Shown here: piece after piece, positions 51,820-61,097 of the stretch
How positions within the stretch are numbered: position 1 is the first letter of the stretch
How the letters are laid out: each line of letters opens with the position of its first letter
Assembly: GCA_016712595.1 (NCBI GenBank)
Contig: JADJQT010000006.1
Coordinates: 1 to 64,000 of the forward strand
Direction: 5' to 3'
Length of the DNA stretch: 64,000 nt
DNA from: Rhodospirillales bacterium
GTDB lineage: Bacteria; Pseudomonadota; Alphaproteobacteria; Rhodospirillales; Defluviicoccaceae
The notes under the pieces: model-generated
What the model saw: the letters and a program-made list of their open reading frames with translations, nothing else
Database searches by the model: none
What the model was told of the DNA's origin: nothing
Translations under genes and position numbers: made by a program

Positions 51820-53238
51820 TCAGGCGAGAACGAGGTCGGCGGCGGTGATGGTGTGGATGCCAGAAATGACGAGATCCCCGGAGCCAAAGATGCCGTCGTC
51901 GTTGAGGTTGGCCTCGAGGTGCTGCTGAGCGGCATCGAAGCGGGCCTCGATCACACCGTCGTGACCGGTAAACCCGGCATCGCCGATAAAGGCGGTCACG
52001 CCCGCGCCCTTAAGGTCGATGCGGTCCTCGCCGCTCGTGAAGTCCTGGATCACATCGCCGCGGCCGACGACCGAAGCACCGGCGTTGACGATGAAGAGAT
52101 CGTGACCGATCCCGCCCTCGAGCGTATCCGCGCCGAGCCCGCCAATCAGGGTATCGTGCCCCCGACCACCGCGGACAACGTCGCCGGCGTTGCCGCGATG
52201 AAGCCGGTCGTTGCCGGTTCCGCCATCGAGGGTATCGGCGCCGGCGCCGCCATAGAGAAGATCGCGATCTTCGTTGCCGAGGATCACGTCCCCGCCGCCC
52301 TGTCCGTACAGAGTGTCCGCCCCCGCGTACCCGGCCAGAGTCTCATCGTCAACCCCGCCGACGAGATGATGCCGGTATTGTCGCCCTCGATCAGGTGGGC
52401 GAGGAAATCGGTTACGCGGAATAGATCGTAGGAATTATTGGTATCCCATTGGAACAGATTTGTAGCAATGCTGAAAAAAAATAAATGACCTTTCCGTCGG
52501 CGGATATGCTTGCAAATACAGATGGGCCGTTTGCTTGCGTACCGTCGTTGGCCATACTGACCCGTACAATCGCGCCACTCTTCAGTCTTTGACAAAAATG
52601 TCCCAGTCATTCGTATCGTCCAGGACGAGATTGGAGGCAGCGCTCGAGAATGCCACATATCGCCCGTCCGCCGAGATTGACGCCTCGTATGAACTCCCGT
52701 TTCCTTGCGTACCGTCGGCCGCAGTGCTGACGCGCGTCAATACGCCGGTTTGCAAATCCTTAACGAAAACGTTCGGACTGCCGTTATTGTTATCTTCAAC
52801 AAAGTTCGATGAATTACTTCCAAAGGCAACGAAGCAACCATCGGCCGACAGGCTCGATCGGGAATAACTGACATCCCCGTTTGGCAGCGCGCCGTTTTCA
52901 CCGATGTCTGCCCGCGTGATGTCTTGCGTTTCTGTATCCCTGACAAAAGCGCTTAAAATGCCCCCAACATAGTCTTCGCCCCTAACATAGTCTTCAAAGA
53001 CGACATAACGACCACCAGCGGAAATCGCCGCGTCATATCCGTTTGCAAACGTCCCATCCGCCTTCAAGGAGATGTTGACGATCGCTCCTGTTTCGACGTC
53101 AGCACGCATCGTATGCGGAATGCCGTCTGGATCGCCGTAAACGAACGCCACGTAGCGTCCGTCGGCGGAGCACGTTATCCGCCACGAGACTCCGACCCAG
53201 GAGTACATTCCAGATTCGAAAACGAGACTGAGGCTCAT
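51820..53238 (-). pseudogene. Beta-propeller plus RTX calcium-binding protein gene with three frame breaks
   Basis: Reading through three one-base gaps gives about 473 residues. The first half has TolB/WD40-like blades (S-A-D-G-R-Y-V-A-F repeats with T-R-A/V-S...G). The second half has RTX nonapeptides (L-Y-G-G-A-G-A-D-T-L-D-G-G-T-G-N-D-R-L) and a typical end (V-I-Q-D-F-T-S-G-E-D-R-I-D-L). The breaks are near 52585 (CC to C), in the eight-T run at 52474-52481 (one T short), and in the four-C run at 52353-52356 (one short). RTX proteins are exported by type I secretion and bind Ca2+. No transporter is nearby. It is disrupted as written, perhaps by sequencing error. Confidence 0.8.
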
Positions 53239-53601
53239 CGCAAATCCCCCACCTTCGTGCCGAAACGGGCGCCCCACCACAGCATCCCAGCCCAAGGCAA
53301 TCGCTCAAGCCATCACGGGGTCACCATAGCAGGGGCCGGCCACGGGGCCCGTCCGTCGGGGCTGCCGCCCCGCGCGATCGGCCACCCCCTGGTGAGGGCC
53401 ACCGGGCAGGCTTGCGTTCTCCGCCAACCACCGCTCGCTTTTCTTGCCTATTCGTATCTGGTTCGGGCACGCCCGTGATGGCCGCGGACGAGGCTGCGAT
53501 TTTTTGCAACGACTGTTGTTGCGAAGGGCGCGGCGAACGGGTAGGTTCCCTGCCTTCCGCGCTAGCGCGCGGCTCTCGAAGGCGCCCGTCGCGGCGCCGA
53601 T
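53239..53601. other. Intergenic stretch with no recognisable gene
   Basis: This is the gap between the RTX gene start and tRNA-Arg. I see no reading frame with family resemblance, no strong hairpin and no repeat. The tRNA promoter should lie in the last 60 bases but no clear -35/-10 pair is visible. Confidence 0.5.
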
Positions 53602-53678
53602 GCGCCCGTAGCTCAATTGGATAGAGCACTTGACTACGGATCAAGAGGTTAGGGGTTCGAGTCCTCTCGGGCGCGCCA
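53602..53678 (+). tRNA. tRNA-Arg (anticodon ACG)
   Basis: The 77-nt sequence folds as a standard cloverleaf. The acceptor GCGCCCG pairs with CGGGCGC, the D arm is present, the anticodon stem CTTGA/TCAAG carries loop CTACGGA (anticodon ACG), and the T arm contains GGTTCGAGTCC. Discriminator G and an encoded CCA follow. The ACG anticodon is normally edited to ICG and reads CGU, CGC and CGA. No att-like duplicate of its 3' end is visible in the window. Confidence 0.96.
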
Positions 53679-53949
53679 ATAAAACCAGGCCGTTATGCGA
53701 AGGAGTTACCCGGCGAGCCGCCACGCGGCACACGGGACACACCGACCTCGGCGATGTCCAGCCGGTCGAGGCGAGCTACGACGCCGAACTGGAGTCCCGC
53801 GCCGTGGCAGCGTAGGACTGGGACAAACCCGCCTTCGGGAAACCCGGCGCGGTTCACGCTCTTCGATGATACCAGCCTAACCAGGGGCACGCTGCCGGCG
53901 GGCCGGATCGGTATCGTCCTAAAGCCGGGACATGCTCAGATCGGTGGAT

Positions 53950-54573
53950 TCAGTCACGCCCAGTGGTGGCGATCCGTTCACTCAACGCAGCGAGCCACGC
54001 GCGCACGCGGGCGCGGTTGACGCCGAGGTCCCAGTAGCCGACACGCGAGCGGCTATAGACGGCGATCGTCGAGCCGGTCGCGCCGAGAGGCACAATCGCC
54101 GCGCTGATATCGTCGATAAAGCCGAACACCTTGCTCACCTGTCTTGCTTCGATGTGCCGGCCGTCGGGCGAGACAGCAACCACCGTGACGCGCGGCTGAC
54201 GTTTGATGATCGCGATCCATGCCTGTGCCAGATCGGTGGGTGGCACGTTGAACACTGGCGATTCGCCATCTGGCGGTGGGGGCGGAATCTCCAGGCCCTT
54301 GGGCGCCACCAACCATGAATTAGGACTGCTCGCTCGGATCAAGGTTGCGAAATCCATGAATACCCCTTTGCCGGCGGACACTCCTGACCCCTCGCCGTCC
54401 GCCGCCATGGAACTCTCCAAAGGACTTGGTGTGACGATAAGAATCACGGCCGCGAACAGCCATGCCGCGCATAGCATGCGCCTGCCCGGGTGTAACCGCC
54501 ATGCTGCAAAAGCGTAACTCGCTCGGTGGTTGCTGCGCTGGCAAACCGGCATCAATCGCTTGGGTAATCTCAT
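53950..54573 (-). CDS. DUF1499 family protein
   Basis: The protein has up to 207 residues with a hydrophobic segment near residues 33-52 (L-C-A-A-W-L-F-A-A-V-I-L-I-V) and then the DUF1499 domain. Its hallmarks are C/V-P-P-T-D-L-A-Q-A-W, I-I-K-R-Q-P-R-V-T-V, V-F-G-F-I-D-D-I-S-A-A, and the strongly conserved A-V-Y-S-R-S-R-V-G-Y-W-D-L-G-V-N-R-A-R-V. The function of the family is unknown. The true start could be the ATG at 54477, giving a signal-anchor-like N terminus, rather than 54573. Confidence 0.8.
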   Translation of the reverse strand: MRLPKRLMPVCQRSNHRASYAFAAWRLHPGRRMLCAAWLFAAVILIVTPSPLESSMAADGEGSGVSAGKGVFMDFATLIRASSPNSWLVAPKGLEIPPPPPDGESPVFNVPPTDLAQAWIAIIKRQPRVTVVAVSPDGRHIEARQVSKVFGFIDDISAAIVPLGATGSTIAVYSRSRVGYWDLGVNRARVRAWLAALSERIATTGRD

Positions 54574-54799
54574 TGCGAAATACCCTGTTCGAGAGTATCC
54601 TGATGGTTGAATTTTTTTGATGAAAATCGAACAAAATAGTGTCGGCGTCGGCGTGATTAGGACAGCAGCACAGCAGGGGAGACGTGGGCGCGGAGAAATT
54701 TGATTGCGCTGATGCCGTAGAATGCATATGTACTGATTGGCAAATGCTGCAGCGCAATATAGTTCGTCAACCGCCTCGGAACAGATCGGTACGATAGAA

Positions 54800-54997
54800 A
54801 TGGGCGAGCACGATGACGGATTCCCCCTCGCGGAGCACGAGTGGAGGACGTCCGTGACAGTGATACGGGCAGCCGCGGAGATCCTTCGCGATTATCGCGG
54901 GATGCCGATGCCCGAACATGACCGCTTCGTCGAGGCCATCCTTGAGGAAAGTGGACGTCTGACGCGAACATTCGAGTCCCTCGCCCACCTGTCTTGA
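54800..54997 (+). CDS. Small stand-alone DHp (HisKA-like) domain protein
   Basis: The 65-residue protein reads as a histidine-kinase dimerisation hairpin on its own. E-H-E-W-R-T-S-V-T-V-I-R-A-A-A-E-I-L aligns with the H-box S-H-E-L-R-T-P-L...I...A-E-I-L, keeping the phospho-accepting His-Glu pair but with Pro replaced by Val. The second helix, F-V-E-A-I-L-E-E-S-G-R-L-T-R-T-F-E-S-L, matches the X-box side. There is no ATPase domain after it; the stop is at 54997 and an ABC-F gene follows 88 bases later. The frame extends upstream to a TTG at 54737, but the ATG at 54800 fits the domain start. The alignment is by eye. Confidence 0.65.
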   Translation: MGEHDDGFPLAEHEWRTSVTVIRAAAEILRDYRGMPMPEHDRFVEAILEESGRLTRTFESLAHLS

Positions 54998-55084
54998 CCG
55001 TCGCGGCGTCAGAGCTGCGTCGGTGGGTCGCAAAAGACGGGCGGCGTGTTTCTTCGCTCGCACGCGCGTGCTAAACCCCGCCGC

Positions 55085-57004
55085 ATGCTGCGCATTGAAA
55101 AGCTTACCTACCGCATCGGCTCGCGTCTGCTCTTCGACCAGAGCGACGCAAGCGTCAATCCCGGCCATCGAATCGGGCTGGTCGGGCGCAATGGAACCGG
55201 CAAGACGACACTGCTCCGGCTGATCGTTGGAGATATCGAACAGCAGGAAGGCCGCATCGAGATGCCGGCGCGTTGGCGGGTGGGCATCACCCGCCAGGAA
55301 GCGCCCGGCGGTCCACAGAGTCTGATCGCAACGGTGTTGAACGCCGATGGTGAATTGGCGAGCCTTGAAGCCGAAGCACACACCGCGACCGATCCCCATC
55401 GCATTGCTGAGATTCACACACGTCTACGCGACCTCGATGCCCACACCGCTCCAGCTCGCGCCGCCCGTATCCTCGCCGGGTTGGGTTTCGACGAGGCAGC
55501 GCAGCAGCGGCCGTGCGCCGAATTCTCCGGCGGCTGGCGGATGCGCGTGGCGTTGGCGGCCCTGCTGTTCACCCAACCCGACCTGCTGCTGCTCGACGAG
55601 CCGACCAACCATCTCGATTTGGAAGCGGCCCTTTGGCTTGAGGATTATCTGCGCACCTATCCCGGCACGCTCCTGCTCGTCAGCCATGACCGCGGCCTGC
55701 TGAACCGCGTAGTCGAGGAAATACTCCATCTTGAAGGCGGTAAACTGACGCTCTATCAAGGCGGTTACGACCGTTTCGAGCAAACCCGCCGTGCTCGCCT
55801 CGAGCAGAGCGAGAAGATGCGCATGAAGGTTGATGCCCAGCGGGCGCACCTTCAGTCGTTCGTCGATCGCTTCCGTTACAAGGCCTCGAAGGCGAAGCAG
55901 GCACAATCGCGGCTACGCATGCTGGAGCGCCTGCCACCGATCGTCCGCTTGCAGGACGAGGGCGCCGTCGATTTTACCTTTCCCGAACCGGACCCTTTAG
56001 CACCGCCGCTAATGACCATGGATGCGCTCGACGTCGGCTACGACGGCACGGCGGTGTTGAAGAAACTGTCCCTTCGCCTTGATGCGGACGATCGCATCGG
56101 CCTGCTCGGCGCCAATGGCAACGGTAAGTCCACCTTGATCAAGCTGCTGGCCGGCCGGCTGGAGCCGTCCGCCGGCGCCTTTGTCCGCTCCGGAAAGCTG
56201 CGAGTCGGCTACTTCGCCCAGCATCAGGCGGAGGAACTCGACGTTGCCGTGACGCCGGTCGTCGAGCTTGGCCGACGGCGGCCGCGTGACGCGGAGGTCG
56301 CCCTGCGCAGCCAACTCGGCCGCTTCGGCTTTTCTCAGCAGCGCGCAGAGACGAAGATCGGCAACCTTTCGGGCGGTGAGAAAGCGCGCCTGCTGTTCGC
56401 GCTGATGACCGCCGACCGCCCGCATGTCCTTCTGCTCGACGAGCCGACCAATCACCTTGACGTCGCATCGCGCCAGGCTCTGATCGAGGCGATCAACAAT
56501 TTCACCGGGGCCGTGGTCATGGTCAGCCATGATCCGCACGTTCTCGCGCTGACGACCGATCGCCTCTGGCTGGTCGCCGGCGGCACGGTCAGCGATTTTG
56601 ACGGCGACATGGAGGATTACCGGTCGTTGTTGCTGGGCCGGAGCGGCGGCGCGGATAATCGCAACGCCTCCGCCAAGGATGGCACCACGGGCAACAAGGC
56701 CTTGGGCAACAAGGCCACGGGCAGCAAAAAGGAACGGCGCCGGCTCGCCGAACAACGCCGCGAAGCGTTGGCGCCACTAAAGAAGCAGCTCGTCCAGGCA
56801 GAGCGCGCGGTGGAAACGCTCGAGAGCGAAAAGGCACGGCTGATCGAGGCCATGGCCGATCCCGACCTTTACCAGGGCGATCCGGGACGGGTGGCCGAAC
56901 AGCACAAGCGACTGGACAAGGTTCAAAAGGACCTCGACCGCGCGGTCGACGCCTGGGCCGACCTTCAAATTACCTGGGACGACGCGCAGTCCGAAGCCGA
57001 CTGA
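55085..57004 (+). CDS. ABC-F family ATPase (YheS/Uup type)
   Basis: The 639-residue cytoplasmic protein has two ABC domains: G-R-N-G-T-G-K-T-T with F-S-G-G-W-R-M-R, and G-A-N-G-N-G-K-S-T near residue 345 with L-S-G-G-E-K-A-R. Both have L-L-L-D-E-P-T-N-H-L-D. The linker of about 80 residues between them is Arg/Lys/Gln-rich as in ABC-F factors that act on the ribosome. A C-terminal coiled coil (L-K-K-Q-L-V-Q-A-E-R-A-V-E-T-L) follows a low-complexity spacer with an N-K-A-L/T-G-N-K-A repeat. The start is the ATG at 55085 (M-L-R-I-E-K-L). Confidence 0.93.
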   Translation: MLRIEKLTYRIGSRLLFDQSDASVNPGHRIGLVGRNGTGKTTLLRLIVGDIEQQEGRIEMPARWRVGITRQEAPGGPQSLIATVLNADGELASLEAEAHTATDPHRIAEIHTRLRDLDAHTAPARAARILAGLGFDEAAQQRPCAEFSGGWRMRVALAALLFTQPDLLLLDEPTNHLDLEAALWLEDYLRTYPGTLLLVSHDRGLLNRVVEEILHLEGGKLTLYQGGYDRFEQTRRARLEQSEKMRMKVDAQRAHLQSFVDRFRYKASKAKQAQSRLRMLERLPPIVRLQDEGAVDFTFPEPDPLAPPLMTMDALDVGYDGTAVLKKLSLRLDADDRIGLLGANGNGKSTLIKLLAGRLEPSAGAFVRSGKLRVGYFAQHQAEELDVAVTPVVELGRRRPRDAEVALRSQLGRFGFSQQRAETKIGNLSGGEKARLLFALMTADRPHVLLLDEPTNHLDVASRQALIEAINNFTGAVVMVSHDPHVLALTTDRLWLVAGGTVSDFDGDMEDYRSLLLGRSGGADNRNASAKDGTTGNKALGNKATGSKKERRRLAEQRREALAPLKKQLVQAERAVETLESEKARLIEAMADPDLYQGDPGRVAEQHKRLDKVQKDLDRAVDAWADLQITWDDAQSEAD

Positions 57005-57083
57005 CGGGCACGGTTGCGATTGCTCGCCCTCATCATCCCACGATCCTGTATAAGGTCATGAGGAACGATCGTCTGCAAAGACG

Positions 57084-57485
57084 GTGGTCAAAAAACTCCT
57101 GCCCAACGGACACGCGATGCACAGGATCTTTTTGCACCGGGGCCAGACTCTCTATTCGGCTGGCGAACCCTCCGAATACGCCTACCTCGTTCTCGAAGGG
57201 GAGATTGCGCGCCAGCACAACGGCCTTACCCTTGCGGCGAGTAAGGGGGCGGTTCTCGGCTTTTCCGCCCTCACCGGTCAGCCGTATGCCGCCTCGGCCC
57301 ACGCGAACAGCGATGGCGAGCTGCTTGCCTTTACCCGCAAGGAACTGCGGGCGGTACTGCGCTCCGATCCCGACTGGGCCCTGGCGATCCTCGAAGGCGT
57401 GATCAGTCTCGTCGCCGACCTCAAACAGGCGCTCGACGGACCTCCCCCGACGGTCGCCGATACCGGCGCGCCGGCCATCCCCTGA
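57084..57485 (+). CDS. Cyclic-nucleotide-binding-type (CRP-fold) domain protein
   Basis: The 133-residue protein is a single CRP-like beta-roll: I-F-L-H-R-G-Q-T-L-Y-S-A-G-E-P-S-E-Y-A-Y-L-V-L-E-G-E-I near residues 15-41, G-A-V-L-G-F-S-A-L, and a C-terminal helix. It has no DNA-binding domain. The phosphate-binding G-E-x-x-x-R-A-A motif is missing, so it may not bind cAMP. The GTG at 57084 gives this length; the ATG at 57117 (M-H-R-I-F) is an equally likely start. It lies 79 bases after the ABC-F gene. Confidence 0.75.
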   Translation: MVKKLLPNGHAMHRIFLHRGQTLYSAGEPSEYAYLVLEGEIARQHNGLTLAASKGAVLGFSALTGQPYAASAHANSDGELLAFTRKELRAVLRSDPDWALAILEGVISLVADLKQALDGPPPTVADTGAPAIP

Positions 57486-57519
57486 AGGCAATCCCCTGAT
57501 TCTGCGCCGTAGCTGAGGT

Positions 57520-58122
57520 TTACGGCTGCTGCTTCGGTATTCCGTCCGTCTCCTTGACCGTCTCCATTCCAGTGGCGACATTGGTCCACGCCGTTCGTTC
57601 TTTTTGTTCGATATGGCGCACCGCCGCGGCTTCGGCGTCTTGCGGCGAGTCGGCCCCGGTGATGTACAGCGTCTTGACCGCCACGCGGTGCGGCATGCCG
57701 TGGGAGTCGGTCTTCTCCTTGTGAAAAGTCACCTTGACGGCCGTGCGATGAGGCGGCGCGTGGCCTTCCAGCTTCGCCAACGTCACGATTCCGCACAGGC
57801 GGTGCTTACGATCAATCACCGGCAGTCGTTGGAGTTCGTACTTCTCCATCAACGCGTGGGCGTGTGCCTCGGTCTCGTCCTCGAAACAGCACACCACCTC
57901 GTGCGACATCACGTCACCGGCCAGGGTCTTCTCGCCGTCGAGGCCCTCGGCGACCACGCGCAGAACGATGTCGCGATCGGTGATCACGCCGGTCAGCCGG
58001 GAGTCGACGACCACCGGTAGAATACCGACCCCGACCGTCCGCATCTTTCGCGACACCTCAATGATCGGCGTGTCCGGTGTGATCACCTCCGCCGGCTCTT
58101 TCATAACTTCAGATACGTTCAT
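57520..58122 (-). CDS. CBS-domain pair protein with C-terminal extension
   Basis: The 200-residue protein has two CBS motifs in tandem: V-M-K-E-P-A-E-V-I-T-P ... G-V-I-T-D-R-D-I-V near residues 6-55 and V-M-S-H-E-V-V-C-C ... L-C-G-I-V-T-L-A-K-L near 70-120. Such Bateman modules sense adenine nucleotides. The last 80 residues (V-K-V-T-F-H-K-E-K ... A-A-A-V-R-H-I-E-Q) are a small alpha/beta part I do not recognise. The start is the ATG at 58122 with GGAGG 5 bases upstream. Confidence 0.88.
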   Translation of the reverse strand: MNVSEVMKEPAEVITPDTPIIEVSRKMRTVGVGILPVVVDSRLTGVITDRDIVLRVVAEGLDGEKTLAGDVMSHEVVCCFEDETEAHAHALMEKYELQRLPVIDRKHRLCGIVTLAKLEGHAPPHRTAVKVTFHKEKTDSHGMPHRVAVKTLYITGADSPQDAEAAAVRHIEQKERTAWTNVATGMETVKETDGIPKQQP

Positions 58123-58270
58123 CGCCGCCTCCGTCATTCGCGGGGCATCGGCCCCACTAAGTCGCCATCAACGCCGGTCGGGTTGACAGGTTCCGGATAG
58201 GAGGAGAAAATTCCCCGGAACGGGTAGGATACACGGGGTGAGCCGATCGACCGCTGTGCCGTCGGGCGAA

Positions 58271-59014
58271 CTACGCCTCACGGACAGCGGCGATGAGGTA
58301 TTCGATGTTGCCGTCCGCCCCCGTCACCGGACTGTCGATGATGCCCTTTACGTGCCACGACGGCCGATCGGCGAGCCAGCCGGCGATCTTTTCGCACACG
58401 CCGCGATGCACGGCGGGATCGCGGACGATGCCGCCCTTGCCGACCTGCCCGCGCCCCGCCTCGAATTGCGGCTTGATCAGCGCCAGGAGTCGCGCGCCCG
58501 GCGCGGCGAGCGCCAGCGCTGCCGGAAGCGCGATCGTCAGGCTGATAAAGCTGACATCGCAGACGACGAGGTCGATCGGCTCGGGTACGTGCGCGCTCGA
58601 AAGTTCGCGGGCGTTCAGCCGTTCCAGGACGACGACCCGCGATTCGCCGCGAAGCTTCCAGGCAAGCTGGCCGAAGCCGACATCGACGGCGTAGACCCGT
58701 GCGGCCCCGCGCGTGAGCAGGACGTCCGTAAACCCGCCCGTCGAAGCACCGACGTCGAGCGAAACGAGGCCGGTGGGATCGATCGCAAAATGATCGAGCG
58801 CGAAGGCGAGCTTCACCCCCCCACGGGAAACCCATGGATGCTCCCGGCCACGAACCTCGAGCGGAAGGTCGATGGCTATGGTCTCGCCCGCCTTGTCCAG
58901 TCGCCGCTCGCCGCTAAAGACCAGCCCGGCCATGACCAGCGCCTGAGCACGGGTACGGCTTTCGGCGAGGCCGCGCTCGACGAGAACAAGATCGAGGCGC
59001 CGCTTGTCCCTCAT
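58271..59014 (-). CDS. tlyA: TlyA-family rRNA methyltransferase
   Basis: The 247-residue protein has an N-terminal S4 RNA-binding domain (L-D-L-V-L-V-E-R-G-L-A-E-S-R-T-R-A). An FtsJ-like AdoMet domain follows, with Y/V-S-R-G-G-V-K-L, S-L-D-V-G-A-S-T-G-G-F-T-D near residue 85, and V-C-D-V-S-F-I-S-L. The catalytic lysine is in I-K-P-Q-F-E-A-G-R. TlyA proteins 2'-O-methylate rRNA cytidines; the historical name haemolysin is misleading. It lies directly downstream of dxs, as is common in alphaproteobacteria. Confidence 0.93.
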   Translation of the reverse strand: MRDKRRLDLVLVERGLAESRTRAQALVMAGLVFSGERRLDKAGETIAIDLPLEVRGREHPWVSRGGVKLAFALDHFAIDPTGLVSLDVGASTGGFTDVLLTRGAARVYAVDVGFGQLAWKLRGESRVVVLERLNARELSSAHVPEPIDLVVCDVSFISLTIALPAALALAAPGARLLALIKPQFEAGRGQVGKGGIVRDPAVHRGVCEKIAGWLADRPSWHVKGIIDSPVTGADGNIEYLIAAVREA

Positions 59015-59110
59015 GCCCGCTCAATTGACGGATCTGCGCGATCCGCCGTTCCTGCCCCAAAGCAACGCGGCGACGGCCCAGCCGTCAGGTCAGCCGTCTC
59101 AGCCCAGTCG

Positions 59111-61036
59111 TCAGGCGCGTGCCGCCTCCGCGGCCTCGGCCGAGCGGCCTAGCGCCTTCAGGGCTGTTGTGACGATATGGCGTGCGTTCAGGTGGGCGAG
59201 TTCATATTGCAATTCCGGCTTGTCCTGATCGAGGAACACGTCCGGCAGCGTCATCGGGCGAAATTTGACGATCCCGTCGAGCAGGCCCTCGAGCGCGAGG
59301 AACTGCATGACCTGTGCGGCAAAGCCGCCGGCCGCTCCCTCCTCGATGCTGATCAGAACCGGGTGCTCGTGGGCGAGGCGGCGGATCAGGTCGTGGTCGA
59401 GCGGCTTGGCAAAGCGGGCATCGGCGATCGTCGTCGACAGGCCGCGTGCCGCCAGTTCCTCGGCCGCCTTCATCACCTCGCCGAGGCGGGTGCCGAGGCT
59501 GAGGATGGCGATCGATGTTCCTTCCTTGAGGATTCGCCCCTTGCCGATCGGCAGCACCTGGCCGCGGGCCGGCATCTCGACACCCATCCCCTCCCCGCGC
59601 GGATAGCGGATCGCCGACGGCCGATCGTCGATCGCCGCCGCCGTCGCCACCATGTGCATGAGGTCGGCCTCGTCGGCGGCGGCCATGACCACCATGTCGG
59701 GCAGACAGAGCATATAGGGCAGATCGAAGGCGCCGGCATGGGTCGCCCCGTCGGCACCGACGAGACCCGCCCGGTCCATGGCGAAGCGCACCGGCAGCCG
59801 CTGCAGGGCGACGTCGTGCACCACCTGATCGTAGGCGCGCTGCAGGAAGGTCGAATAAATTGCGGTAAACGGCTTGTAGCCCTCGGCGGCAAGGCCGGCG
59901 GCGAAGGTCACCGCGTGCTGCTCGGCGATGCCGACATCGAAGCTGCGCTCGGGAAAGCGCTTGGCGAATTTGTCAACGCCGGTGCCCGCCGGCATCGCCG
60001 CGGTGATCGCGATGATCTTATCGTCGTGCTCGGCTTCAGCGATCAACGCCTTGGCGAAGGTCTCGGTATAGCTCGGCGCGTTGGCCTTGACCTTGACCTG
60101 CTCGCCGGTGACCACGTCAAAGCGGCCGACGCCGTGATACTTGTCGGCCGACGCCTCCGCCGGCGGATAGCCGTGGCCCTTCTTGGTGACGACGTGGACC
60201 AGAACCGGTCCCGGCTCGCGGTCATCACGCAGGTTCTTCAGCACCGGCAGTAAGTGCTCGAAGTTATGGCCGTCGATCGGGCCCACGTAAAAGAAGCCCA
60301 GTTCTTCGAACAACGTTCCGCCGGTAACCAGGCCGCGGGCGTATTCCTCGGCCTTGCGCGCGGCGACGCCGAGACCGCGCGGGAACTTCTTGGAGACGTC
60401 GCCGATGACGTGGCGCAGCGAGCGGTAGGGCTTCGAGGAGATCAGCTTCGAGAGGTAGGCACTCATCGCCCCCACCGGCGGGGCGATCGACATGTCGTTG
60501 TCGTTGAGAATAACGATCAACCGCGAGTGCATGGCGCCGGCGTTGTTCATCGCCTCGTAAGCCATGCCAGCGCTCATCGCCCCGTCGCCGATCACGGCAA
60601 TGACATTGTTGTCATCACCGCGGAAGTCGCGAGCCACCGCCATACCGAGCGCAGCGGAGATCGACGTCGAGGTGTGGGCGGCGCCGAACGGATCGTACTC
60701 GCTCTCCGAGCGCTTGGTGAAGCCGGAAAGGCCTCCCCCCTGGCGCAGGGTGAGCATGCGCGAACGTCGGCCGGTCAGGATCTTGTGTGGGTAGGCCTGG
60801 TGGCCGACATCCCAGATGAGCTTGTCGCGCGGCGTATCAAACACGTAGTGCAGGGCGATGGTCAGCTCGATGACGCCGAGGCTGGCCCCGAGGTGCCCGC
60901 CAGTGATTGAGACGATGCGGATCGTTTCCTGCCGCAGTTCGTGCGCGAGCTGGACGAGCTGTTCTTCCGAGAGACGGCGGAGATCGCTCGGTTCTTTCAC
61001 GCAATCAAGCAGCGCGGTCAGGGCTGTCTCCTTCAC
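59111..61036 (-). CDS. dxs: 1-deoxy-D-xylulose-5-phosphate synthase
   Basis: Dxs condenses pyruvate and glyceraldehyde-3-phosphate with thiamine diphosphate, the first step of the MEP isoprenoid pathway. The 641-residue protein has G-G-H-L-G-A-S-L-G near residue 46, the ThDP motif [18 protein letters not shown], the glutamate in [11 protein letters not shown], and the C-terminal transketolase domain. The start is a GTG at 61036 with GGAGAG upstream; the long open extension beyond it is not coding. ispA lies 61 bases upstream. Confidence 0.96.
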   Translation of the reverse strand: MKETALTALLDCVKEPSDLRRLSEEQLVQLAHELRQETIRIVSITGGHLGASLGVIELTIALHYVFDTPRDKLIWDVGHQAYPHKILTGRRSRMLTLRQGGGLSGFTKRSESEYDPFGAAHTSTSISAALGMAVARDFRGDDNNVIAVIGDGAMSAGMAYEAMNNAGAMHSRLIVILNDNDMSIAPPVGAMSAYLSKLISSKPYRSLRHVIGDVSKKFPRGLGVAARKAEEYARGLVTGGTLFEELGFFYVGPIDGHNFEHLLPVLKNLRDDREPGPVLVHVVTKKGHGYPPAEASADKYHGVGRFDVVTGEQVKVKANAPSYTETFAKALIAEAEHDDKIIAITAAMPAGTGVDKFAKRFPERSFDVGIAEQHAVTFAAGLAAEGYKPFTAIYSTFLQRAYDQVVHDVALQRLPVRFAMDRAGLVGADGATHAGAFDLPYMLCLPDMVVMAAADEADLMHMVATAAAIDDRPSAIRYPRGEGMGVEMPARGQVLPIGKGRILKEGTSIAILSLGTRLGEVMKAAEELAARGLSTTIADARFAKPLDHDLIRRLAHEHPVLISIEEGAAGGFAAQVMQFLALEGLLDGIVKFRPMTLPDVFLDQDKPELQYELAHLNARHIVTTALKALGRSAEAAEAARA

Positions 61037-61097
61037 GTCTTCTCTCCTCGTCCGGCTTTCAGCTCTTTGGTTTGTGCAAGCGACATTGCAGAGCCTC

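Noticed and set aside
53602..53678. tRNA-Arg as an integration site for a mobile element
   Set aside because: No integrase and no second copy of the tRNA 3' end were found in the window, and the flanking genes look ordinary.
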